From Streptomyces smaragdinus (lineage in GTDB: Bacteria > Actinomycetota > Actinomycetes > Streptomycetales > Streptomycetaceae), in contig NZ_WEGJ01000018.1 of the NCBI RefSeq assembly GCF_009604385.1, forward strand, positions 59,594-123,593: DNA of 64,000 bases, given 5' to 3'. The notes under the pieces are model-generated. The model was not told where the DNA came from, ran no database searches, and was given only the letters and a program-made list of their open reading frames with translations. Numbering within the stretch: the first letter of the stretch is position 1; every line of letters starts with the position of its first letter. Of this stretch, positions 17,522 through 25,088 are shown piece after piece. The translations under genes and the position numbers were made by a program.

Positions 17522-18148
17522 ATGACCTACCTACCGAGAAGCGCGGCGGCTCTCGCGGTGCTTGCCGTGGCAGGCTGCATAGCGCTGGCGGGCTGTGCGG
17601 GGGACGCCGCCTCCACAGCGACCTCCTCGGACGCCGGGCGGGACGAGGCCTCGCAGCCGTCCCGCCGCGTGGACGAAAGCGCCACCGCGCCCGCCGACGC
17701 GGCCACGGCTTCCCCGAAGCCTTCCGAGCCGAAGCCGTCCAAGTCGTCGACTCCCCAGGCACCCGCATCATCCGCTTCCGCCTCCGTCTCGGCTGCCGGC
17801 CCTCCGTCCGCGGAGTGCCGGAACCTCGCCGTCTCCGCCCAGGTGAAGTCCACCGTGACCCGGACCTGGGAGACCGCGAAGCGGATCAGCCACATGCAGC
17901 CCGAACCGGGCAGCTTCTACTACGGCGGCTGCGGCACTGCCCAGTACGCGGCGGCCCGCTTCCAGGCCACCCCCGGCGCTACCGGCACGGACCTGGTCGC
18001 CCTGCAGGACGAGGGCTCGGTGCTGCAGTTCTTCCGCTATCAGCCCGGCACGGGCTGGAAGTTCGTCACCTCCGACTCGTTCCCTCCCACCAACAACTGC
18101 GCCATCGTCGCCCCACCCGCCCTGGCGGAGCTGTGGCACTGCCGCTGA
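17522..18148 (+). CDS. Secreted lipoprotein of unknown function
   Basis: 208 aa from ATG 17522 (ATG 17507 is in frame; GGGTGG precedes 17522). A hydrophobic signal ends in lipobox IALAGC, with an alternative Cys four residues earlier. A Ser/Ala/Pro/Lys-rich linker (~30-100) leads to a compact C-terminal domain with four cysteines (SAECRNL, YYGGCGTAQY, NNCAIV, ELWHC), likely two disulfides. The segment GTAQYAAARFQATPGATGTDLVALQDEGSVLQFF suggests a small beta-rich domain. I do not recognise the family. It ends 7 nt from the convergent YwqG-like gene. Confidence 0.75.
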   Translation: MTYLPRSAAALAVLAVAGCIALAGCAGDAASTATSSDAGRDEASQPSRRVDESATAPADAATASPKPSEPKPSKSSTPQAPASSASASVSAAGPPSAECRNLAVSAQVKSTVTRTWETAKRISHMQPEPGSFYYGGCGTAQYAAARFQATPGATGTDLVALQDEGSVLQFFRYQPGTGWKFVTSDSFPPTNNCAIVAPPALAELWHCR

Positions 18149-18155
18149 GCGCTGA

Positions 18156-18866
18156 TCAGTTCTGGTTCACCGGCCACACCGCCGCCGGATGGCAGTGGGC
18201 CGGGCACGCCAGCAGATAGACCTCGTTGCTGAGGAACAGGCCGTACGTATCGGCGCCGATGCTGTAAGGCTGCTCGGGCCGACCGGGGTGGACGCCGAAC
18301 TCCATGCCCTCCGGCACCTGACAGAGGTACACCAGTCCGGCGCCGCACGCGCACGTGTAGTGCTCGGGATCCTGCGCCCAGGACGGCGTCCCACCCACCT
18401 TGAAGGACTGAGCCCCCAGCCCCCGCGCGTTGGGGGTGTCCTCGAAAGGCCGCAGCGTGAGCGGCAGAGCCCGTACGGACGGCTCGGCCTCCGCAGCGGG
18501 TGACACGGCGTGACGCTGGAGCAGCACGCGCCAGAACGGACCCGGGTAGGGCGGCTGCGGGGCGTCCCAGTACGCGGCGACGAGCCGACCGCCGGCCGTT
18601 ACGGGCTCCGCCGCGTCATTGTGCGCGTGGCAGTGAAAGACCAGCAGATGATCTCCGCCGAAGATCTCCAGGTCGGACGGCACGTCGAGCTGGAAGAACA
18701 GGGCCATGCGCTCGCCGCAGAAGCACCGGGGCCAATCCTGGCCGTCGTCGAGATAAGGCCATCCGCCCACCGAGTCCCGCACGGGCCCGCCCAGCGGCTC
18801 GGCCCCGACCTCGATCGCGTGCGCGGGGAAGGCCGCCCGGCCGTCCGTAAAAGGGAGTTCGACCAT
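18156..18866 (-). CDS. YwqG/DUF1963-like protein
   Basis: 236 aa from ATG 18866. The segment FKVGGTPSWAQDPEHYTC matches the KxGGxPxWxQ signature of DUF1963 (YwqG) proteins, and WPRCFCGERMALFFQLDVPSD matches their other conserved core. Cysteine pairs CFC, CAC..C and CPAHC suggest a bound metal, perhaps zinc, which is not universal in the family. Function unknown. The methyltransferase gene ends 4 nt upstream of its start, suggesting co-transcription. Confidence 0.75.
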   Translation of the reverse strand: MVELPFTDGRAAFPAHAIEVGAEPLGGPVRDSVGGWPYLDDGQDWPRCFCGERMALFFQLDVPSDLEIFGGDHLLVFHCHAHNDAAEPVTAGGRLVAAYWDAPQPPYPGPFWRVLLQRHAVSPAAEAEPSVRALPLTLRPFEDTPNARGLGAQSFKVGGTPSWAQDPEHYTCACGAGLVYLCQVPEGMEFGVHPGRPEQPYSIGADTYGLFLSNEVYLLACPAHCHPAAVWPVNQN

Positions 18867-18870
18867 CCGT

Positions 18871-19632
18871 TCAGCCTATGGGCTGCCCCGGCTCCCCGGC
18901 GTCCGGGGGCACCTCGAGGAGGAACAGCAGGTGCGCCAGCTTGGTCGAGAGAGCACGGAAGCCCTCGGGGTGCAGCTCCCGTGCCGCCGGGTCGGGCCGG
19001 GGCTCGCTGATCACCCCGAGACGGAAGCCGGCCGCCGTGAAGGCGTCGGTCATCGCATACAGCGGCCTGCGCCAGAACCGCATCGGGGCGGGCTGTCCCA
19101 CCAGTTCGGACCAGTTGTTGGTGCAGCTGGTGGTGGCGTGGTAATCGGGACGGGGATCCTGGGACACGTAGTCGACGAAGGGATGCGGCACCGAGACGAT
19201 GAGTCGCCCACCGGGGCGGAGTACTCGACGCATCTCGGCCAGAGTCGGCCCCCAGTCCTCCAGATAATGAAGCGCCAGCGAGGAAACGACATCGTCGAAC
19301 GCGCCCTCGGCGAACGGCAGCGGCTCACGCAGATCGCCCACCCGAAGGTCCACCTCACCCCCGAGCCGCTCCCGGGCCAGCCCCACCATCGCGGCACTGA
19401 CGTCGATGCCGCTGACGACGGCCCCCCGGTCACGCAGGGCCAGAGCCAGCGGACCGGACCCGCATCCGGCGTCGAGAACCCGGCGCCCGGCCACGTCACC
19501 GGCCAGGGCGAGCATCGCGGGCCGCTCGTAGTAGGCGTTCAGGAGGCTGGTGTCGTTCAGGGCGGAATACGCCTCGGCGAAGCTGTCGTAGTCGTTCACG
19601 CGGGTCGGATGATGGTTCCCGGTGTCGGGCAT
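18871..19632 (-). CDS. Class I SAM-dependent methyltransferase
   Basis: 253 aa from ATG 19632, with GAGGAA upstream. Motif I VLDAGCGSGPLALALRDRG, motif II acidic VSGIDVS, motif IV DDVVSSLALHYLEDW and motif V LRPGGRLIVSVPHPFVDY define the Rossmann-like Methyltransf_11 fold. Cytosolic; acceptor unknown. The small gene at 19643-19966 ends 10 nt upstream, and the YwqG-like gene follows after 4 nt, so the three form a probable operon. Confidence 0.88.
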   Translation of the reverse strand: MPDTGNHHPTRVNDYDSFAEAYSALNDTSLLNAYYERPAMLALAGDVAGRRVLDAGCGSGPLALALRDRGAVVSGIDVSAAMVGLARERLGGEVDLRVGDLREPLPFAEGAFDDVVSSLALHYLEDWGPTLAEMRRVLRPGGRLIVSVPHPFVDYVSQDPRPDYHATTSCTNNWSELVGQPAPMRFWRRPLYAMTDAFTAAGFRLGVISEPRPDPAARELHPEGFRALSTKLAHLLFLLEVPPDAGEPGQPIG

Positions 19633-19642
19633 GTGTTCCTCG

Positions 19643-19966
19643 TCAGGTGTCTGCCTCACGCCGCATGGTCGGGCGATCGAGAATCTCGACGTACGCGATC
19701 CGGCCATCCACGACGTCCAGGTTCAGCATGCCCTTCGCGGGCAGGAGCGGCACACACCGGTGCCCCTGCCCGTACGGCTGTCCGGGCAGATGATCCGACG
19801 TCCGGATGCTCTGGCAGAAGTCGTCGCTGCAGCCGCATTCGCCGAACAGCCGCACATCCCATACGCAGATCGCCAGCTCACGTTCCCCTTCGTCCTCCAG
19901 GAGGGACACCAACTCGGTGATGAGGTCCGGGTAGACGTCGCGGACGAGGGGATGGTCTTGGTCCAT
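19643..19966 (-). CDS. Conserved small hypothetical protein, cysteine-rich centre
   Basis: 107 aa from ATG 19966; no clear ribosome-binding site, so possibly leaderless. Acidic N-terminus (LVSLLEDEGERELAICVWDVRLFGECGCSDDFCQSI) with a CGC..FC cluster that could hold a metal; the C-terminus is a beta-rich MLNLDVVDGRIAYVEILDRP. I recall similar small proteins in streptomycetes without a function. First gene of the minus-strand trio with the methyltransferase and YwqG-like protein. Confidence 0.7.
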   Translation of the reverse strand: MDQDHPLVRDVYPDLITELVSLLEDEGERELAICVWDVRLFGECGCSDDFCQSIRTSDHLPGQPYGQGHRCVPLLPAKGMLNLDVVDGRIAYVEILDRPTMRREADT

Positions 19967-20021
19967 GGGGCGGAGGGTAGCCCGGGCGGCCTGACGGGGG
20001 CGATGTGGTTGTCGGGCGTCC

Positions 20022-20035
20022 GGTTGACCTCAACC
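20022..20035. promoter_or_regulatory. Palindrome GGTTGA-CC-TCAACC upstream of VOC gene
   Basis: A perfect 6-bp inverted repeat with a 2-nt spacer, 70 nt before the GTG of the VOC gene at 20106. It contains TTGACC, which could serve as -35, so a bound repressor or MerR-type regulator would sit on the promoter. No regulator gene is adjacent. Confidence 0.4.
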
Positions 20036-20105
20036 AAACTTCAACTTCTACGTTCCTCCAGGAGCCGCGGGATCCGACCCGCGGCGTCGTCCCAGGAGGT
20101 TCGCC

Positions 20106-20585
20106 GTGACCGAGAACTCGGCCGAGATTCCCGACCGTTACCGCTACGCCGTTATCCCGCACATCATGGTCGACGACGCCGCCTCGGCGATCGACTTCTA
20201 CCGCCGGGCCTTCGGCGCCCGCGAGGACTTCCGGGTCGACGCTCCCGGCGGCGGGATCCTGCACGCGGAGATCACCGTCGGGCGGTCCGCCCTGATGCTC
20301 GGCGACGCCAGTACGGACGAGGCGGAGGCCGCCTCCTTCGCCTCCCCGGCGGCCCTCGGCGGAGGTACGTCCGTGACGCTGCACGTCTTCGTCCCGGACG
20401 TCGATGCCCTGGCAGCGCGTGCGGAGGCGGCCGGGGCCGAGATCCTCCAGCCCCCGACGGACATGTTCCACGGTGACCGGACCGTCGTTCTCAAGGATCC
20501 CGCCGGTCACATCTGGGTCTTCCTGACCCATGTGGAGGACGTCTCCGAGGAGGAACTCCGGCGTCGGCTGACGGTCGTTGGGTGA
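20106..20585 (+). CDS. PhnB-like VOC-family protein
   Basis: 159 aa from GTG 20106 with CAGGAGG upstream. The sequence YAVIPHIMVDDAASAIDFYRRAFGAREDFRVDAPGGGILHAEITVGRSALMLGD is the PhnB/glyoxalase-like half typical of the '3-demethylubiquinone-9 methyltransferase-like' group; the second half ends DMFHGDRTVVLKDPAGHIWVF with the conserved DPxGHxW. Function within the family is unsettled. A palindrome (20022-20035) overlies the presumed promoter. Confidence 0.87.
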   Translation: MTENSAEIPDRYRYAVIPHIMVDDAASAIDFYRRAFGAREDFRVDAPGGGILHAEITVGRSALMLGDASTDEAEAASFASPAALGGGTSVTLHVFVPDVDALAARAEAAGAEILQPPTDMFHGDRTVVLKDPAGHIWVFLTHVEDVSEEELRRRLTVVG

Positions 20586-20649
20586 TGGGATCCTGAGATC
20601 CGTTTACTTTGGGCCCGCTTGTACGAGGCTGACTGCTTACGGAGGTTCC

Positions 20650-20853
20650 ATGTCCGAGACGTGGATCGATATCGATGACGAGGCACTTGAGGACGCCATG
20701 CGGCTCGCACGGGTGAAGGCGCAGGACGACATGGTCAATCTCGCGCTACGGGAGTACGTCGAACGATGTCGCCGAACCGAGGCTCGGCTGCGTCACCTCC
20801 AGATCACGCGCGGGCGGGGCGAGGCGATGGCGTCGCGTCCGAGCGAGGCGTAA
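20650..20853 (+). CDS. VapB-family antitoxin-like protein, apparently orphan
   Basis: 67 aa from ATG 20650 with a perfect GGAGG four bases upstream. Starts TWIDIDDEALEDAMRLARVKAQDDMVNLALREYVER, the ribbon-helix-helix pattern of VapB antitoxins ('type II toxin-antitoxin system VapB family'). VapB proteins bind their own promoter and neutralise a PIN-domain RNase VapC. No PIN-domain gene follows; the next gene, 54 nt on, is a membrane protein. It could be an orphan regulator or act on a distant VapC. Confidence 0.8.
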   Translation: MSETWIDIDDEALEDAMRLARVKAQDDMVNLALREYVERCRRTEARLRHLQITRGRGEAMASRPSEA

Positions 20854-20907
20854 GTTTCGCGTCGTGAACGCCGGGCCGCGCAGGTGGCGTTGGGCGGGAG
20901 GTGGGGC

Positions 20908-21588
20908 GTGCGGGAGCCTTTGGCCGTCGGGGTGGCGGGCGCGCTTGGGGTGGTGTCGTGCGTGGTCACCCTCGGGCTGTGTGGCGTGGGGTATCTGCGG
21001 GGCGTGGGGGAGATGACCCCCGTCGGCCGGGGGGTTCTGTGTCTTGCCGGGGTTTCGCTCGCGCCCGGCGTCGCCGCGTACGTGTTCTCGCGGCCCGGGC
21101 GGGCGTTGTCCGGGTGGGCCGCGGCGGGTTACGGGGTGGGCAACGGGCTGGCGCAGCTGGCTGTGGTCGCCGCGGTGTGGCCCGTCGGGGGGCGGTGGTG
21201 GATTCCCGCGGCGGTTCTCGGGCTGGTCGGGGGGCCCGCCGTCGCCGGATACCGGTGGTCCCGGTCGACGGGGCGGCCGCGGAAGGCTCCGCCGCCCGTG
21301 CACAGCCCGCAGATCGCCGAGGCGATCACCCTGTACGGGGAGGAGCTGGCCGCCCACTGGTACTCGCCGCTCAGCACCGGCGGTGGGCGGGAGCGGGCGC
21401 CGCTTCCCCGGGAGCTGGAGCTGGCGCTCGACACCTACGAGCGCGCCAAGACCGTCGACGAGGCACAGGTGCTGCTCCTCCTCGCGGAGGGGAGGGCCGC
21501 CCTGGAGCGGCTCGACGCCGGGGCGCGTGAGCCGTTCCGTACCGACCCGCGGTGGGTGCGGCTGCGGTGGTGGCGGGACCGGGCGTAG
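20908..21588 (+). CDS. Four-TM membrane protein, unknown function
   Basis: 226 aa from GTG 20908, chosen because GGGAGG at 20896-20901 is ideally spaced; GTG 20884 is the alternative. Four hydrophobic segments occupy the first ~125 residues (for example VGVAGALGVVSCVVTLGLCG). The soluble C-terminal part after RSTGRPRKAPPPVHSPQIAEAI is helical and charged (ELELALDTYERAKTVDEAQVLLLLAEGRAAL) and ends WVRLRWWRDRA. I do not recognise a family. Confidence 0.7.
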   Translation: MREPLAVGVAGALGVVSCVVTLGLCGVGYLRGVGEMTPVGRGVLCLAGVSLAPGVAAYVFSRPGRALSGWAAAGYGVGNGLAQLAVVAAVWPVGGRWWIPAAVLGLVGGPAVAGYRWSRSTGRPRKAPPPVHSPQIAEAITLYGEELAAHWYSPLSTGGGRERAPLPRELELALDTYERAKTVDEAQVLLLLAEGRAALERLDAGAREPFRTDPRWVRLRWWRDRA

Positions 21589-21592
21589 GGAG

Positions 21593-21925
21593 TCACGAAG
21601 CCAGCATCAGCGCGCCCACCACCGGCGCCATGAACAGCACCTCCGACGGGACGTCGTCGAAGCCGCGGGCCCGCATGACGGCGATCACCGCGACGATGAA
21701 GTACAGGACCAGGCCCACCCCCGCCGCGTAGCCCACCAGGGGGACGAACATGCCCGCCAGGAGGCCCGCCGCGCCGGCGGAGCCGGCGGCGCCCAGCCAG
21801 GGGAGCCATGTGACGGGGACGTCCTTGCGGGAGCCCACGCGGCCGGCGCGGATGTACGACGAGACCGCGGCGAATCCGGCCATCAGGGCCGCGACGATCG
21901 TGGCGACTACATGGGCGAGCGACAT
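21593..21925 (-). CDS. DoxX-family membrane protein
   Basis: 110 aa from ATG 21925 with GAGGAG upstream. Four predicted TM helices, with the DoxX-like layout ...ATIVAALMAGFAAVSSYIRAGRV near the N-terminus and GAAGLLAGMFVPLVGYAAGVGLVLYFIVAVIAVMRAR. DoxX-like proteins are small inner-membrane proteins linked to redox and thiosulfate or quinone chemistry; the specific role here is unknown. Converges on the membrane protein gene with a 4-nt gap. Confidence 0.75.
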   Translation of the reverse strand: MSLAHVVATIVAALMAGFAAVSSYIRAGRVGSRKDVPVTWLPWLGAAGSAGAAGLLAGMFVPLVGYAAGVGLVLYFIVAVIAVMRARGFDDVPSEVLFMAPVVGALMLAS

Positions 21926-21977
21926 GAGGGAACTCCTCTTCGAAGGGCGCGCGGCGCGCGCTCTCCATGTCGACTGA

Positions 21978-23159
21978 TCAGGGCCCCGAAATGTGACATC
22001 CGGGCTCCGCCGCCCACGGCAGCCGCGCCGTCACCCGGAACTCGCCCTCCACCGGACCGTGCTCCAGCCGCCCGCCCGCCAGCATCGTCCGCTCCGCGAG
22101 CCCGAGCAGCCCCTGCCCCGCGCCCGGGATCGGGCCGCCGGAGCCCGAAGCCACCGCCCCGGCGGCCAGCGGGTTCACCGCCGAAACCGTGAGCCCCGCC
22201 CCGGGCCCGCCCCGTACCGACACCGTGACCGGGGTCCCCGGTGCATGCTTACGCGCGTTCGTCAGCGCCTCCTGCACCACCCGGTACGCCGTCCGCCCCG
22301 TCCCCGCCGGAGGCTCACCGGCCACCGTGGCGGAGTACCGCACGACCGCCCCCGCCTCCCGTGACTCCGCCACCAGCCGTGGCACGTCCGCCAGCGTGGG
22401 CTGCGGGCGCGCCGGGTCGGCCGGCCCCGACCGCAGCACGCCGATCACCTGCCGCAGATCCTCCAGCGCCTGATGCGCGCTGTCCCGGATCACTCCCGCC
22501 GCCCGCCGGACCTCCGCCGGCGCGGCACCCGGGTTGAACTCCAGCGCCCCCGCATGCACGCTCAGCAGCGACAACCGGTGCGCCAGCACATCGTGCATCT
22601 CCCGCGCGATGTCCTCCCGCGCCCGCCGCTGCGCCCGCTCGGCGCGCAGCGCGGCGTCCTCCTCCGCCCGCTCGGCACGCTCCCGCAGCGATTCGATCAG
22701 CTGCTGCCGGGAGCGGCGGAACAGCCCCCACCCGATGGCCGCCGCGATCATCGCGAAGTACGCCACCGCCGACTCGGCCCGCGCCCGCTCCGTGCTCTCC
22801 AGCTGGGCCAGGAAGAACGGCAGCGGTACGAAGGCCGCCCCCGCGATCCACGCCGTGGTCCGCCACGGCCGGGTCGAGGCGACCGTGTACACGGCGACCA
22901 TGGCGGGCCCCGCCAGATAGTGCCCCCACTTGGCGCCCACCAGCAGCGCCACCGTCAGCTGCACCGGCCACCGTCGCCGCCAGAACAGGGCGACGCAGGC
23001 CAGCGCCCCGCCCAGCTGGTCCGCGATCCGCTGCCCGTACGTCAGGTCGTCCGCGACCGGCACGTTCTCGGCGGTCACCAGCGCGAAGCACGCCGCGGCC
23101 AGGACCAGCCCGATGTCGGCGGCCCACGCACGGCGGGTGCGGGGAGGATTCTTGCGCAT
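21978..23159 (-). CDS. HisKA_3-type sensor histidine kinase, orphan
   Basis: 393 aa from ATG 23159 (an adjacent GTG at 23162 is possible). Five or so N-terminal TM segments within ~1-165, a coiled-coil linker (RSRQQLIESLRERAERAEEDAALRAERAQRRAREDIAREMHD), the phosphoacceptor His in REMHDVLAHRLSLLSVHAG, and an HATPase_c domain with N-box QEALTNARKHAPGTPV and GQGLLGLAERTMLAGG. This class phosphorylates NarL/FixJ regulators, yet none is adjacent. The small membrane gene at 23308 is divergent; TTTGG-TCACC-CCAAA at 23241-23255 may be an operator between them. Confidence 0.9.
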   Translation of the reverse strand: MRKNPPRTRRAWAADIGLVLAAACFALVTAENVPVADDLTYGQRIADQLGGALACVALFWRRRWPVQLTVALLVGAKWGHYLAGPAMVAVYTVASTRPWRTTAWIAGAAFVPLPFFLAQLESTERARAESAVAYFAMIAAAIGWGLFRRSRQQLIESLRERAERAEEDAALRAERAQRRAREDIAREMHDVLAHRLSLLSVHAGALEFNPGAAPAEVRRAAGVIRDSAHQALEDLRQVIGVLRSGPADPARPQPTLADVPRLVAESREAGAVVRYSATVAGEPPAGTGRTAYRVVQEALTNARKHAPGTPVTVSVRGGPGAGLTVSAVNPLAAGAVASGSGGPIPGAGQGLLGLAERTMLAGGRLEHGPVEGEFRVTARLPWAAEPGCHISGP

Positions 23160-23307
23160 CACCGCCAAATCTAAGCGCCGCCCCGGCCCCGGACGCCGTC
23201 CCGCCCGCACACTCGATACCTCCGACGGCCGACCCCCTACTTTGGTCACCCCAAACCCACGCCGACGACCGATACCCGCACCGGCCCGCACTCCCTACCG
23301 TCGGAGC

Positions 23308-23523
23308 ATGAGTCAGCAGACCCGCCCCCTCCTGGGCTTCGTCGCCTTCGCCCTGATCGCCGGCGGCGTATCCGGCATCCTCCGCGAGATCTTCGGCTGG
23401 GACGGAGCCCTCTTCGGCTTCCTCCGCTTTCTGATCCCCGACGGCCAGGAGTACTTCGGCTACGGCGTCCTCACCGCGATCGGCATCGCGGTCGCGGACG
23501 CCGCGTCGCGCCTGCGCCCGTAG
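23308..23523 (+). CDS. Small integral membrane protein (71 aa)
   Basis: ATG 23308, preceded by GGAGC. Two hydrophobic helices: LLGFVAFALIAGGVSGILREIF and YFGYGVLTAIGIAVADAASRL, with FLRFLIPDGQE between. No family recognised. Divergent from the histidine kinase gene, a position common for a kinase-controlled target; that link is inference only. Confidence 0.7.
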   Translation: MSQQTRPLLGFVAFALIAGGVSGILREIFGWDGALFGFLRFLIPDGQEYFGYGVLTAIGIAVADAASRLRP

Positions 23524-23567
23524 GAAAACGATCGCGCCTCCTGCCGGACGCCCCGTAGCGTGAGCGC

Positions 23568-24194
23568 GTGGACGATCCGAAGGACCTGGTCCGCCGGGGA
23601 TACGACAGGCTCTCCGAGCGCTACGAGCAGGCGTTCGGCGGCGAGACGAAGTACGGGGCCTGGCTTACGGAGCTGCTCGCCGGACTCCCGGAAGAGGCCA
23701 CGGTCCTGGACGCCGGATGCGGCACCGGGATCCCCGTGGCCCGGACGCTCGCCGCGGCGGGGCACCGGGTGACGGGCGTCGATATCAGCGACGTGCAGAT
23801 CCGCCGGGCCCGGGAGCTGGTGCCGGACGCCGGATTCGTCCGGGCCGACATGACAACCCTGGAGCTTCCGGAGGGGAGCCTCGACGCCGTCGTCTGCCTG
23901 TACGCCCTGATCCACGTACCGGTGGCGGAGCAGCCCGCGCTGCTGGCGCGTATCGCCCGCTGGCTGCGTCCCGGCGGCCTGCTCCTGTGCACCACCGGAC
24001 ACCGCGCCTGGACCGGCGTCGACGAGGACTGGCTCGGCGGCGGCGCCGCGATGTGGTGGAGCCACGCCGACGCCGCCACGTACCGGACCTGGCTCGGGCG
24101 CGCCGGACTCGGCGTCGTGCGCGAGGAGGTCGTGCCCGAGGGTGACCACAGCCACGTCCTGTTCCGGTGCCGGCGCCCGGAAGGCGCCGGCTAG
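23568..24194 (+). CDS. Class I SAM-dependent methyltransferase
   Basis: 208 aa from GTG 23568. Motifs: VLDAGCGTGIPVARTLAAAGHRVTGVDISDVQIRRAREL (motif I and acidic loop), DAVVCLYALIHVPV (motif IV) and LRPGGLLLCTTGH (motif V). Resembles Methyltransf_25/11 proteins acting on small molecules; acceptor unknown. Its stop TAG overlaps the stop of the convergent gene (shared CTAG at 24191-24194). Confidence 0.87.
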   Translation: MDDPKDLVRRGYDRLSERYEQAFGGETKYGAWLTELLAGLPEEATVLDAGCGTGIPVARTLAAAGHRVTGVDISDVQIRRARELVPDAGFVRADMTTLELPEGSLDAVVCLYALIHVPVAEQPALLARIARWLRPGGLLLCTTGHRAWTGVDEDWLGGGAAMWWSHADAATYRTWLGRAGLGVVREEVVPEGDHSHVLFRCRRPEGAG

Positions 24195-24895
24195 AACCGC
24201 ACCGCCCCGCGCCGGACCAGCTCGTCCGCCGGGTCGTTCACCGGCTGCGGCGTCCCCGTCAGGTCCATCACGTACAGCGGGATGTGCAGGGCGTCCGCGC
24301 GGCCTCGGGCGTCGCGGGTGTAGCCGGCGAGGGAGAAGAAGACCGCGATCGAGGACTGGTTGAGGCCGTTCAGCCACAGGCATTCGATCTCGCGCAGCGG
24401 GGTCGGGGCCGTCGTCGGGTCGACGTGGGCCAGGACGCCGTTGCCGCGGATGTCGATGCCGGACGCGGGGCGGTCGTCGGACTGGGTGACGTCGCCGTAG
24501 CCGAGCCACTTCAGGTACTGCGCCGCCGCCGTCACCGCGTCACGCGCCGTGCGGATGGTCACGGGGACGAACGCGGGGCGGTCCACCGGCTGGTCCTCGG
24601 GAGGCGCGGGCGGGAGTCCCGGCAGGGCCCGGGCCGCGGAGGCCACCGGCATCCGGATCACCGTGCCGCAGGCGCAGGTGAGTTCCGGCTGGGGCCAGTC
24701 GTCCTGGCGGGAGCAGGAGGGGCAGCGGACGGACACCCACGAGTCGCTCCACGTGCGATGTCGCAGCTCCACGGGCATCCCGCCGCGCAGCAGCGGCAGG
24801 GTGAGAGGGGCCCCGCAGGCGCACGGGAAGGTCGGCGGGGTGAAGGAGTGCTCGCGGCGGCACACGGGGCAGCGCACAGGCACGCTCTGGGCCAT
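24191..24895 (-). CDS. Zinc-ribbon protein with restriction-endonuclease-like (Mrr-type) domain
   Basis: 234 aa from ATG 24895 with GGAG upstream. The N-terminal ~100 residues hold two zinc ribbons: VRCPVCRREHSFTPPTFPCACG and VRCPSCSRQDDWPQPELTCACG. The C-terminal domain has AAAQYLKWLGYGDVTQSDDRPASGIDIRGNGVLAHVD, resembling the PD-(D/E)xK core where GxDI is followed by a beta strand; the later QSS..AVFFSLAGYT also fits. Such proteins may cut or bind modified DNA, but the catalytic lysine is not clear (AHVD in its place), so activity is doubtful. A 20-bp palindrome lies 51 nt upstream. Confidence 0.65.
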   Translation of the reverse strand: MAQSVPVRCPVCRREHSFTPPTFPCACGAPLTLPLLRGGMPVELRHRTWSDSWVSVRCPSCSRQDDWPQPELTCACGTVIRMPVASAARALPGLPPAPPEDQPVDRPAFVPVTIRTARDAVTAAAQYLKWLGYGDVTQSDDRPASGIDIRGNGVLAHVDPTTAPTPLREIECLWLNGLNQSSIAVFFSLAGYTRDARGRADALHIPLYVMDLTGTPQPVNDPADELVRRGAVRF

Positions 24896-24945
24896 GTGTA
24901 ACTCCGGACGGCTGGAGGGGAGTCGGTGGCCAATTATTGCGCCGA

Positions 24946-24965
24946 GCGTAGCGATCTCGCTACGC
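24946..24965. promoter_or_regulatory. 20-bp near-perfect palindrome upstream of the zinc-ribbon nuclease-like gene
   Basis: Arms GCGTAGCGA and TCGCTACGC pair perfectly around TC, 51-70 nt before the ATG. Length and symmetry suit a dimeric repressor such as a TetR-family protein. Confidence 0.5.
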
Positions 24966-24970
24966 AATGT

Positions 24971-25000
24971 CCCATCCGGAGGTGGGATTTGCCGGATGGG
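24971..25000. terminator. 9-bp hairpin between nuclease-like gene and glxR
   Basis: Arms CCCATCCGG and CCGGATGGG are perfect, with a 12-nt loop. Lies 3' of the minus-strand glxR gene and just upstream of the next gene's promoter palindrome. Confidence 0.5.
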
Positions 25001-25029
25001 TGTGCCGTCGGGAGATACACGGTGATGTT

Positions 25030-25079
25030 CCGGGCGGCGCCGCCTGGCGCGACGGGACAAGGTCAACGACGCCGCCCGG
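25030..25079 (-). terminator. 10-bp inverted repeat just past glxR
   Basis: Arms CCGGGCGGCG (25030-25039) and CGCCGCCCGG (25070-25079) are perfect; the 30-nt loop also contains paired GC tracts. Begins 10 nt after the glxR stop, so probably ends the hyi-glxR transcript. Confidence 0.6.
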
Positions 25080-25088
25080 AGGTCTGGA

